Program-made: the position numbers and the translations under genes
Part shown: one piece after another, positions 14,546 to 22,466 of the stretch
Layout: each line of letters starts with the position of its first letter
How positions within the stretch are numbered: the stretch's first letter is position 1
The notes under the pieces: generated by a model
Seen by the model: the letters and a program-made list of their open reading frames with translations, nothing else
Databases searched by the model: none
Told to the model about the DNA's origin: nothing
From: Lachnospira pectinoschiza
GTDB taxonomy: Bacteria; Bacillota; Clostridia; Lachnospirales; Lachnospiraceae
Direction: 5' to 3'
Assembly (NCBI RefSeq): GCF_900103815.1
Contig: NZ_FNHZ01000004.1
Location: 124,001-188,000, forward strand
Length of the DNA: 64,000 bases

Positions 14546-16791
14546 ATAATCTCCTTAATTCTTTGATCAAGTGAGGAATATCTTTTGGTATCTGTAATAT
14601 TTTTTGCCATCTGTCTAAAGATTTCTTCTTCTCCTACCATGCATACGCAGGTTCTAGCTCTTGTAACAGCGGTATATAAAATATTTCTATTCATTAGCAT
14701 TCTAGGTCCCTGATACATAGGAATAATAACCGCCGGATATTCACTACCCTGAGACTTATGCACTGTAATGGCATAAGCAAGCTCTAATTCATCAAGCTGG
14801 CTAAACTCATAATCTACAAATCTACCATCTTCAAATCTAACGGTTACTGTCTCATTAAACTGGCTAATTTCCTCGATTATTCCTGTATCTCCGTTAAAGA
14901 CTCCAGTTCCTCTATCATAGGTTACACCATACTTGGATTTTTTCTGCCACTCCAGCTGATAATCATTTTTAATCTGCATAACCTTATCCCCTTCACGATA
15001 AGTAGTGTCTCCGTGAACTCTCTCCTGCTTAGTCTGAGTTGAAGGGTTTAAGAAATCCTGCATAATTGAATTTAATCTATCAACACCTGTAGCCGACTTC
15101 CTTGATGGTGTCAAAATCTGAATTTCTGAAATATCCGCATGCACATAATTTGGCAGCTTGTCAGAAATCAAGGTCTTCATTGCATTTATAATAGCATCCG
15201 CACCATTACGTCTAACAAAGAGAAAATCCTTGCTGTACTTATTAAGCACAACCTCTTCTCCCTTATTAATCTTATGGGCATTCATAATAATCTCACTAGT
15301 TTCCGCCTGTCTAAAGATTTTCTCTAATTTAACCACAGGGAAACAGCCAGAAGCAATTATATCTTTTAAAATGTTACCCGGTCCCACAGATGGCAGCTGA
15401 TCCACATCACCTACAAGTATAAGCTTTGTGCCCACAGCCACGGCGCGAATTAGGGAATACATAATATTAATATCCACCATGGACATCTCATCCACAATGA
15501 TTACATCTGCCTCAAGGGGATTATCTTCATTTCTTTCAAAAAACATAGAAAGACCCGAAGCCCTAGAATTACTTTCACTGGCCCCACCGCCGTTAATTTC
15601 AAGAAGTCTGTGAATAGTTTGTGCTTCCATATTACAAGCTTCTGTCATACGCTTAGCTGCACGACCTGTTGGAGCTGCAAGCCTAATCTCTAAACCATCT
15701 AGCATAAAGAACTTAATAATGGAATTAATGGTTGTAGTCTTACCAGTACCAGGACCACCTGTAATTACAAGAAGTCCGCTAGTTGCCGCCATTCTAATTC
15801 CTTCTTTTTGGATATCATCAAGCTCAATGTCCTCTTCCTTCTCGATTCTTTTGATTCTCTCATCAATTTCCTCTAAAGACCTAGACTCCACCTGGGCAAG
15901 GCCCTTTAATCTAGCAGCCACATTTCCTTCCATGTAGTAATAAAGGCTAGAGTAGACATTTACACTGCCATCCTCCATGGTCTTACAAACCACCTTCTTA
16001 TCCACTGCCAAGTCCATTAAGTACTTATCAAAGTCCTCAATGTCTATTAAAAGTAGGCTAACTACATCTTTTTCTAGTTCCTCTTTTGGTAAGAAAATGT
16101 GTCCATTAAGGGAAGCCTGACTCAAACAGTAAGAAATTCCGCTCTTAATTCTAAAGTCAGAATCTATCTTAATTCCAACCCTAGAGGCGATTTCATCTGC
16201 TGTCTTAAAGCCGATACCCTCAATATCATCTGCCAATTTATAAGGATTAGTCTCTATTAAATTATAAATTTGATTACCATACTGCTTAAAGATCTTAGTG
16301 GCAAGGTTCATAGCAATTCCAAATTTTTGTAAAAACATCATGGCCTTGCGCATGTCCTTTTTATCCATAAGTTGATTAGCTATTTCCATAGCCTTATTAT
16401 TGCTAATTCCCTTGATTTCTGCTAATCTTTCTGGCTCCTCTTCCATGATTCTAAAGGTATCGTCTCCGAATTCCTTTACGATTCGCGAAGCCATTTTCTC
16501 ACCAATACCCTTAATTGCCCCACTTGCCAAATATCTCTGGACAGAAGCGGTATCATTAGGTGCCTGAAATTCATAGGAATCTATCTTAAACTGCATATAA
16601 TAAACGGGATGTTTAACGTAATTACCTGTGGCAACAATATACTCACCTTCGCTTATGTAACTTAATGTACCCACACAAGTAATCTCTTCTCCTTCGTTAT
16701 CTATCTCAAATACGGAATAGCCATTATCTTCATTACGATAAATAATACTCTCTATAAAGCCCTCTACTTCTTTTATATTGTCGTAGTCCAT
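14539..16791 (-). CDS. recD2: RecD2-like DNA helicase (750 aa)
   Basis: RecD2 is a superfamily 1B 5'-3' DNA helicase found in bacteria without RecBC, used in DNA repair. The N-terminal 85 residues form an OB-like domain. They are followed by tandem helix-hairpin-helix segments (ASGAIKGIGEKMASRIVKEF and others, residues 90-205). The Walker A GGPGTGKTTT lies at about 345-354 and the Walker B VDEMSMVD at about 433. The C-terminal helicase motif contains AYAITVHKSQGSEYPAV. The length is normal. The start has AGAGGTGAAAGA upstream. It begins a unit continuing into comFC and yvyF. Confidence 0.94.
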   Translation of the reverse strand: MDYDNIKEVEGFIESIIYRNEDNGYSVFEIDNEGEEITCVGTLSYISEGEYIVATGNYVKHPVYYMQFKIDSYEFQAPNDTASVQRYLASGAIKGIGEKMASRIVKEFGDDTFRIMEEEPERLAEIKGISNNKAMEIANQLMDKKDMRKAMMFLQKFGIAMNLATKIFKQYGNQIYNLIETNPYKLADDIEGIGFKTADEIASRVGIKIDSDFRIKSGISYCLSQASLNGHIFLPKEELEKDVVSLLLIDIEDFDKYLMDLAVDKKVVCKTMEDGSVNVYSSLYYYMEGNVAARLKGLAQVESRSLEEIDERIKRIEKEEDIELDDIQKEGIRMAATSGLLVITGGPGTGKTTTINSIIKFFMLDGLEIRLAAPTGRAAKRMTEACNMEAQTIHRLLEINGGGASESNSRASGLSMFFERNEDNPLEADVIIVDEMSMVDINIMYSLIRAVAVGTKLILVGDVDQLPSVGPGNILKDIIASGCFPVVKLEKIFRQAETSEIIMNAHKINKGEEVVLNKYSKDFLFVRRNGADAIINAMKTLISDKLPNYVHADISEIQILTPSRKSATGVDRLNSIMQDFLNPSTQTKQERVHGDTTYREGDKVMQIKNDYQLEWQKKSKYGVTYDRGTGVFNGDTGIIEEISQFNETVTVRFEDGRFVDYEFSQLDELELAYAITVHKSQGSEYPAVIIPMYQGPRMLMNRNILYTAVTRARTCVCMVGEEEIFRQMAKNITDTKRYSSLDQRIKEIMC

Positions 16792-16889
16792 TCTTTCACC
16801 TCTTATTTGATTTGGAAAATTTTGGCGACTGCCAACAAAATTTGATAATAATGACTAAGACATTGTAACACAGATTATAATACAAAAAA

Positions 16890-16913
16890 AGAGCAGCCAA
16901 TTTAAGCTGCTCT
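16890..16913 (-). terminator. Intrinsic terminator after the flgJ-like gene
   Basis: Arms AGAGCAGC/GCTGCTCT with an 8-nt loop, followed on the minus strand by seven T residues; it closes the flhP-flgJ transcript. Confidence 0.88.
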
Positions 16914-16959
16914 AATCCTCTTAAACACTGGTCTTATAAGACTTATCCCTTTATTTTTA

Positions 16960-17445
16960 TTAGGCTAATGTGTTGTCATCTGCTGTTCCTACTGACTGTA
17001 CCTGATTTACCTCAGCCACAGTAGAATAATTTCTCTTCATCTGCTCGTAGAGTGCCTGGGCAATTCCAAGACCTGCACCGTTATTGTTACTAACGCTTGT
17101 TGTTAAAGTACTTGCAAGCTGAGAAATAAGCTCATCTCCATAGTAATCACTAAGTGTAGACATAGCCGAATCTGTTTCCTCACCAGTTATACCCACGAGT
17201 GAATTAAATAGGGAAGCTGAAGCACTTTCTCCGTCGCTATCTCCCGTAACTGAAGTCATTTTCTGCATAGACTTCATAACCTGCTCTAAAAGATAGCTCT
17301 CAAATTCCTTTGCCACTGCCATTAATTCTTCATCTGTGGCAGTTTCAAAGTTTGTTGAATTAATTTTACTTGTAAGTGCACTGCTAGTTGCATCATAAAC
17401 ATCTGCATAATTAGATGATGCACCTATTCCTGAAACACTACTCAT
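16960..17445 (-). CDS. flgJ: Rod-binding protein, FlgJ N-terminal-like (161 aa)
   Basis: The segment AVAKEFESYLLEQVMKSMQK and the later GAGLGIAQALYEQMKRN match the rod-binding domain of FlgJ, which promotes rod assembly. The C-terminal muramidase domain of enterobacterial FlgJ is absent, as is common in Firmicutes. The N-terminal 30 and last 15 residues look disordered. It lies 68 nt downstream of flhP and precedes a strong terminator. The AAAGGAGG upstream supports the ATG. Confidence 0.85.
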   Translation of the reverse strand: MSSVSGIGASSNYADVYDATSSALTSKINSTNFETATDEELMAVAKEFESYLLEQVMKSMQKMTSVTGDSDGESASASLFNSLVGITGEETDSAMSTLSDYYGDELISQLASTLTTSVSNNNGAGLGIAQALYEQMKRNYSTVAEVNQVQSVGTADDNTLA

Positions 17446-17513
17446 ATTTTTCCTCCTTTTATCCCCTCTGTAACAATTCCCTATGAATTGCTAGAAAAAT
17501 ATATATCCTCTAA

Positions 17514-18329
17514 TTATCTCTTTAGATTATTTGCCTGCTCCATCATTGTATCTGATGTAGTAATGGCCTTTGAACAAAGCTCGTAAGCTCTCTGTGCTGT
17601 AATTAAGTTTACCATTTCTGTAGCAACTTGTACATTTGAAGCTTCTAAGTAGCCCTGCTTTAAGCTACTCTTTTTTGTAACCCCATCATACTCTTCACTA
17701 ATAGGAACTCCGGAAGCCTCTGTTTCTGCATAGTAGCTAGTACCTAGCTTATCAAGGCCGGAAGGATTAGTGAACTGATAAAGTGCAATTTTATAACCAA
17801 TTGGCTGTGGGTTGTTATCCTCATCTGGATATAATAACTCACCTTCAGTTGATATTGTAATAGAACTTACTTGATAAGTATCATCTAAAATGATTTGCTG
17901 TCCATCCACATCTAGCACAGGATAACCTTCTGCTGTTGCAAGCATCATGCCTTCTGTGGCGGTTGCCATATAAAAATTACCGTTTCTTGTATAAACTGTA
18001 TCACCATCAAGATTAGTTACTGCAAAAAATCCATCGCCAATAATAGCAAAATCTGTATCGCTATCAGTGGCATTTGGAGATCCTTGTGTAAAATATGATG
18101 TAATAGAAGAAACTCTAGTACCAAGACCTACCTGTGCTGCTACTGGCTTTTGTTCCACATTTGCAGTGGTAGTTTTACTTTGCAAATCCTGATATAAAAG
18201 GCTCTTAAACTGAGTGGACTCTTGCTTATAGCCAACAGAGTTTACATTAGCAAGGTTATTAGCAATTGTATCTACACTAGTCTGCTGCGATGTCATTCCT
18301 GATGCAGCAGTCCACAATGATCTCATCAT
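17514..18329 (-). CDS. flhP: Flagellar rod/hook-basal body protein FlhP (FlgG-like, 271 aa)
   Basis: The N-terminus MMRSLWTAASGMTSQQTSVD and ANNLANVNSVGYKQE is the rod-protein signature, and the C-terminus (GYLEASNVQVATEMVNLITA) closes the basal-body D0 domain. The length matches FlgG/FlhP distal rod proteins. The order mbl-flhO-flhP identifies it as the FlhP counterpart rather than the main-operon FlgG. A textbook sigma-28 promoter precedes it. The GGAGG suits the first of two adjacent ATG codons. Confidence 0.9.
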   Translation of the reverse strand: MMRSLWTAASGMTSQQTSVDTIANNLANVNSVGYKQESTQFKSLLYQDLQSKTTTANVEQKPVAAQVGLGTRVSSITSYFTQGSPNATDSDTDFAIIGDGFFAVTNLDGDTVYTRNGNFYMATATEGMMLATAEGYPVLDVDGQQIILDDTYQVSSITISTEGELLYPDEDNNPQPIGYKIALYQFTNPSGLDKLGTSYYAETEASGVPISEEYDGVTKKSSLKQGYLEASNVQVATEMVNLITAQRAYELCSKAITTSDTMMEQANNLKR

Positions 18330-18373
18330 AGGACATTACCTCCAAATGTATATAATCTTCTAGTTCATCTATT

Positions 18374-18401
18374 CTATCGGTTCTTTTTATCCAAAACTTT
18401 A
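18374..18401 (-). promoter_or_regulatory. Sigma-28 type promoter of flhP-flgJ
   Basis: Minus-strand boxes TAAAGTT (18395-18401) and CCGATAG (18374-18380) are separated by 14 nt, 45 nt upstream of the flhP ATG. This is the closest match to the classical SigD consensus in the window. Confidence 0.82.
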
Positions 18402-18419
18402 TAGTTGAATTTAAAAAAA

Positions 18420-18449
18420 ACGGATTTAATTGTCAAAAATTAAATCCGT
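18420..18449 (-). terminator. Intrinsic terminator of mbl-flhO
   Basis: Perfect 12-bp arms ACGGATTTAATT/AATTAAATCCGT with a 6-nt loop, followed on the minus strand by eight T residues. It begins six bases past the flhO stop and lies just before the flhP promoter. Confidence 0.92.
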
Positions 18450-18455
18450 TATATT

Positions 18456-19226
18456 CTATAATTCTGAAATTGTCACCATCTTAGATAACATAGTATCTAT
18501 GGAGTTCATAATCTTCTGATTACTTTCAAAGTTTCTAGCAATGGAAATCATATCAATCATCTCCGTTACTACATTGATATTGGACGCCTCTAAGTAACCT
18601 TGATTAACAGTTGCTGTGGCTTCCTTTTCCGTATAGCCATCTACTGTTTGAAACATATTCTCGCCATAGGCCTCTAAATAATCGTAATCTTCAAAATCTA
18701 CCAACGCAAATTTATCAATATATACATCATCTGCATAAATATTACCTAGGACATCCACACTAAATTCATCAGTGTTAGTTGGAATCTGAATATATCCATT
18801 CTCACCAAGAACATAATCTCCATCCTTAGTTAAAAGATATCCATCAGCATTAATCTGAAAGGCACCATCTCTCGTATACATAGTGGATGTTGTTCCTGAC
18901 TTATTGGTAAATTCAATAGAGAAGAAACCACTTCCTGAAAGAGCAAAATCAAATTCGCTTTCAGTACTTCTAAGGGCTCCTTGATCCCAGCATCTATAAC
19001 TCTCACCAATCTTCGCACCAAGATTTAAATCACCAATATACTGATTAACATAGTTTACTGATGAATCATTAACCTTGATTCCATAAACAGTATCAAAGGA
19101 CTGAGCTGTTAAGCCCTCCTTCTTATAACCTGTTGTAAGGGAATTAGCCAAATTGTTAGATACCAAATCTAATCTCTTCTGTTGTAGTGTTAATCCTGAA
19201 TATGCAGTATAAAGACCTTTAACCAT
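18456..19226 (-). CDS. flhO: Flagellar basal-body rod protein FlhO (FlgF-like, 256 aa)
   Basis: It starts MVKGLYTAYSGLTLQQKRLD with SNNLANSLTTGYKKEG, the basal-body rod signature. It ends with the matching D0 helix (GYLEASNINVVTEMIDMISI, then RNFESNQKIMNSIDTMLSKM). The size and the position 69 nt after mbl match FlhO of B. subtilis. It shares the mbl transcript and ends at its own terminator. Confidence 0.9.
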   Translation of the reverse strand: MVKGLYTAYSGLTLQQKRLDLVSNNLANSLTTGYKKEGLTAQSFDTVYGIKVNDSSVNYVNQYIGDLNLGAKIGESYRCWDQGALRSTESEFDFALSGSGFFSIEFTNKSGTTSTMYTRDGAFQINADGYLLTKDGDYVLGENGYIQIPTNTDEFSVDVLGNIYADDVYIDKFALVDFEDYDYLEAYGENMFQTVDGYTEKEATATVNQGYLEASNINVVTEMIDMISIARNFESNQKIMNSIDTMLSKMVTISEL

Positions 19227-19295
19227 AGCGACTCCTATCTAGCAATCATCTATAGTCTATCAAGCAAGTTAAAAGTTTAGTCTCTCTATAGACAA

Positions 19296-20291
19296 TTACT
19301 TATCGTCTCTGTAACCTGCTAAGAATTCAATAAACTTACCTGTACCAATAGCTACAGCTGTCATTGGATCCTCTGCTGTCATAGTGTTAATACCAGTCTT
19401 AGCTTCGATTAAGTCTTCAAGTCCATTAAGAAGTGCACCACCACCAGTAAGAACGATACCTCTATCAGCAATATCTGATGCTAATTCTGGAGGAGTCTTT
19501 TCAAGTACTGAATGTACTGCTTCAACAATCTGTGATGTTGCTTCTCTTAAAGCTTCTTCTGTTTCTTCTGAAGAAACTTCAACAGTCTTTGGAAGACCTG
19601 TAACTAAGTTACGACCTCTAACGTTCATTGTTTCAACTTCTGCTCTTGGATAAGCTGAACCAATCTTAATCTTAATATCTTCAGCAGTTCTCTCACCAAT
19701 TAAGAGATTGTGCTTCTTTCTCATAAATCTAACAAGTGCTTCATCAAAATCATCACCAGCGATCTTAATTGAAGTACTTACAACTGTACCACCAAGTGAG
19801 ATAACAGCGATATCTGTTGTACCACCACCGATATCAACAATCATGTTACCACATGGTCTTGAAATATCGATACCTGCACCAATTGCAGCTGCGATAGGTT
19901 CCTCAATAATAGCAACCTCTCTAGCTCCAGCCTGAAGAGTAGCATCCTCAACGGCCTTCTTCTCAACTTCTGTAACTCCTGAAGGAACACAAACGCTGAT
20001 TCTAGGCTTCTTAAGCATTCTCTTGCCTACTGCCTTCTGAATAAAGTACTTAAGCATCTTCTCTGTTACTGTGTAATCAGAGATAACACCCTGTCTTAAA
20101 GGACGTACAGCTACGATATTACCAGGTGTTCTACCAAGCATTAATCTAGCTTCTTCACCAATAGCCTTAATCTTATTAGTATCTCTATCAAAAGCTACTA
20201 CTGAAGGTTCTTTTAAAACTACACCCTTTCCCTTAATGTATACTAAGATACTTGCAGTACCTAAATCTATTCCGATATCTGTTGAAATCAT
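19296..20291 (-). CDS. mbl: Rod shape-determining protein Mbl/MreB family (331 aa)
   Basis: A bacterial actin homologue that forms membrane-associated filaments guiding lateral cell-wall synthesis. Actin-fold motifs are visible: phosphate 1 GIDLGTASILVYIKGKG, phosphate 2 IVDIGGGTTDIAV and adenosine GIVLTGGGALLNGLE. The length matches B. subtilis Mbl (333). The downstream flhO points to Mbl rather than MreB. A sigma-28 box 275 nt upstream suggests that at least part of its transcription follows motility control, which would link cell shape and flagellar rod genes. Confidence 0.92.
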   Translation of the reverse strand: MISTDIGIDLGTASILVYIKGKGVVLKEPSVVAFDRDTNKIKAIGEEARLMLGRTPGNIVAVRPLRQGVISDYTVTEKMLKYFIQKAVGKRMLKKPRISVCVPSGVTEVEKKAVEDATLQAGAREVAIIEEPIAAAIGAGIDISRPCGNMIVDIGGGTTDIAVISLGGTVVSTSIKIAGDDFDEALVRFMRKKHNLLIGERTAEDIKIKIGSAYPRAEVETMNVRGRNLVTGLPKTVEVSSEETEEALREATSQIVEAVHSVLEKTPPELASDIADRGIVLTGGGALLNGLEDLIEAKTGINTMTAEDPMTAVAIGTGKFIEFLAGYRDDK

Positions 20292-20566
20292 CCTAAATGT
20301 TCTCCTTTCAAATCCTGTAGCAAGCTATTCTTGCCCCGCTTCCTCTTATTTAAACATAATTTTTTACACTCAATGTTACACTAAACCCTATGTATATCTT
20401 ACTTTAAAAACACTTTATAATAAGAAATCACATAGTCGATAAACATTATATACAATTTAGTCAAATTTTTAAAGTCCTAAATTTAAAAAAACAATAAAAT
20501 AAGACAAAATATACTTCTGTTTAAATAAGCAAATAAAAGTCTTTGCCATTTAGGGATTTCTAGTAG

Positions 20567-20595
20567 TATATCGGTAAACGATTTCTAAAACTTAA
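20567..20595 (-). promoter_or_regulatory. Sigma-28 type promoter upstream of mbl-flhO
   Basis: Minus-strand boxes TTAAGTT (20589-20595) and CCGATATA (20567-20574) are spaced by 14 nt. The 362-nt gap 20292-20653 is otherwise AT-rich with no evident gene; the leader to mbl would be about 270 nt. Confidence 0.75.
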
Positions 20596-20653
20596 CCCCT
20601 TAGAAATATATTTTGTCAAAAAATTCTAATTTGATTCTTAAATCTTACTAATC

Positions 20654-21088
20654 CTAATTAATTGTATCTAATACCTTATATAAAACCTTATATAAGATTT
20701 CTGTTTCTTCCTTTGAAAGCTTCAAGCAATTGCCCATCTGCTCAGGAACCTTACATGCCTTCTCTCTTAATTCAAGGCCTTCCTCTGTTAAAGAAACATT
20801 AAGAACTCTCTCATCTCTAGAATCTCTCTTTCTAACTAACCAGCCCTTCTGTTCAAGCTTCTTTAAAACTGGTGTTAATGTACCTGAATCTAAGTAAAGA
20901 TATTCTCCCAATTCCTTAACATTCATAGATTTATGTTCCCACATTACCATCATTGTTATATACTGTGTGTATGTTAAATCAAGCTCGTCCAAATATGGCT
21001 TATACTTCTTAACAATTTCCTTTGATACAGCGTAAAGAGGGAAACACAACTGATTCTCCAACTTTATAGCGTCATACTTATCTTTCAT
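20654..21088 (-). CDS. MarR-family regulator, OhrR-like (144 aa)
   Basis: A winged-helix repressor. The N-terminal segment LENQLCFPLYAVSKEIVKKY carries a cysteine exactly where OhrR-type peroxide sensors have their reactive Cys. The recognition region NVKELGEYLYLDSGTLTPVL and the wing RKRDSRDERVLNVSLTEEG are typical. The start at 21088 (MKDKYDAIK) has GGAGG ten bases upstream; the earlier ATG at 21121 would place this Shine-Dalgarno within the gene. An OhrR-type operator lies 55 nt upstream. No ohr peroxidase gene is adjacent, so the target is unknown beyond likely autoregulation. Confidence 0.85.
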   Translation of the reverse strand: MKDKYDAIKLENQLCFPLYAVSKEIVKKYKPYLDELDLTYTQYITMMVMWEHKSMNVKELGEYLYLDSGTLTPVLKKLEQKGWLVRKRDSRDERVLNVSLTEEGLELREKACKVPEQMGNCLKLSKEETEILYKVLYKVLDTIN

Positions 21089-21142
21089 AACAATAATTCC
21101 TCCAAAATCTATCTTATACATTTATCTGACATGTTAAATAGG

Positions 21143-21164
21143 CAATTTAATTGTATTCAATTTA
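21143..21164. promoter_or_regulatory. OhrR-type operator upstream of the MarR gene
   Basis: The minus strand reads TACAATTAAATTG, matching one half of the B. subtilis OhrR operator, with a partial second repeat TAAATTGAA beside it. It lies exactly between the glycosyltransferase stop and the regulator's leader. Confidence 0.55.
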
Positions 21165-22331
21165 TCATATTTTCCTAAAACTTTCAAGCATTTTCCCAAG
21201 AACTATTGTATAAGTTCTGTTTTTCTTGTAAAAATCATGGGCTCTAGCTGCAATTTCAAGCCTTTCATCCTCATGGCTCATATAATAATCAATCTTTTCC
21301 TCAAGATCCATTAAATCATAATAAATTACACAGGCCCCAATAGCCTCTAAATCCCTAGCTAGTTCGTGACTGTAATTTGTAAGTAGGAAGCCTTTGCAAG
21401 CCGCCACATCCACGGACCTTTGATTAATACCTGACTTAATTCCCCTAAGGGTAGGATTAATATTAATCTTGCTATTTTTATAAACCAAGTACTGCCCTTT
21501 ATATGTATCCACTATGCCCTTATTTACCTTTGAAAATGCATCTCCCTTGTAATCTGTATAAAGAGCCGTATCATATTTCTTTGAAACTTTATCATTTAAA
21601 AGACGAGCAAGTTCTAATCTATCAATGTCTCTAATTTCTTTATTACAAAGCATTTCTAGCAAATCAGAATCTCTAATTATCATATCTGGATTTTTTGTAA
21701 AATTAAGACATTTTGCAATCTTTTCACCCATATCAGAGCTTACAAATTTCTCTACAATCTCATCACCAAATACCTTTGTTTGAGCCTTTATAATAGCCTC
21801 CACATAACCTCTATTATAGCCTTCTAAAGCTTCAAACTGACTCTTATATTCACTAATACTAGCTATTAAGGAGATGTCCTTTTTATACAAATCATGATCT
21901 TTACTACTAGCTTCTTTCATTTGCCTATCCATTCTGTTAATGCTAGCAGCCAGTGGCATATGAAATACATTTTCAATACCCATATTATTAAACTTGCGCA
22001 CTTCTGTCTCGTCAAAGTCAAAGACTATATTAAGAGGATTCTTTATGGTCTCAGAATACATGGTGCCACAAGGACAGTCATAAACCCAAGACATATAAAA
22101 GATTTTTTTATTAAAGGCAGCCATAGATAAAACCGGAATATAATTTATGCTAAATAGTAAATCGTAGTTGTCCTCTTCTAATTCCTTTTCAATAAATTTT
22201 TGAAAATCCGGCTCGTAAAAGTCACTTTTATGCTCATATCTCACTCTTTTAAAAGTGCAGTCTAATTCCTTAAAAGCCTCCATTACGTCTACGCAGATCA
22301 TCTCATCCCAGCTATAATAAAGTATCTTCAT
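21165..22331 (-). CDS. CgeB-like glycosyltransferase (388 aa)
   Basis: The protein resembles the CgeB/DUF3880 plus glycosyltransferase group 1-like family. The N-terminal half begins MKILYYSWDEMICVDVMEAF and includes FYMSWVYDCPCGTMY. The C-terminal half has the donor-site region (NINPTLRGIKSGINQRSVDV, then ACKGFLLTNYSHEL) and a DLEEKIDYYMSHEDER tail. Such enzymes are often encoded near flagellin genes in Clostridia and take part in glycosylation of filaments or spore coats. Here the nearest flagellar gene (mbl-flhO) is about 1 kb away, so flagellin modification is only a possibility. It is followed by the MarR gene. Confidence 0.75.
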   Translation of the reverse strand: MKILYYSWDEMICVDVMEAFKELDCTFKRVRYEHKSDFYEPDFQKFIEKELEEDNYDLLFSINYIPVLSMAAFNKKIFYMSWVYDCPCGTMYSETIKNPLNIVFDFDETEVRKFNNMGIENVFHMPLAASINRMDRQMKEASSKDHDLYKKDISLIASISEYKSQFEALEGYNRGYVEAIIKAQTKVFGDEIVEKFVSSDMGEKIAKCLNFTKNPDMIIRDSDLLEMLCNKEIRDIDRLELARLLNDKVSKKYDTALYTDYKGDAFSKVNKGIVDTYKGQYLVYKNSKININPTLRGIKSGINQRSVDVAACKGFLLTNYSHELARDLEAIGACVIYYDLMDLEEKIDYYMSHEDERLEIAARAHDFYKKNRTYTIVLGKMLESFRKI

Positions 22332-22415
22332 AGTTCCCCCTTAAGCTACAAAGCCTTGCATCTATATAAATTCAGTTCACATTTCCTATATCTAGATTTA
22401 TTATAACATCAAAAA

Positions 22416-22446
22416 AGCTTCAGACAAGATTAACTTATCTGAAGCT
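22416..22446 (-). terminator. Intrinsic terminator of the SulP gene
   Basis: Arms AGCTTCAGA/TCTGAAGCT extended by four more pairs (one G-U), with T residues following on the minus strand. Confidence 0.85.
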
Positions 22447-22466
22447 CTATATTTATTATTATAATT

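Noticed and set aside
15139..15937. Open frames antisense to recD2
   Set aside because: Antisense shadows of a well-supported helicase gene.
19384..19935. Long open frames on the plus strand opposite mbl
   Set aside because: No ribosome binding sites, no similarity, and codon pattern expected from the antisense of a conserved gene.
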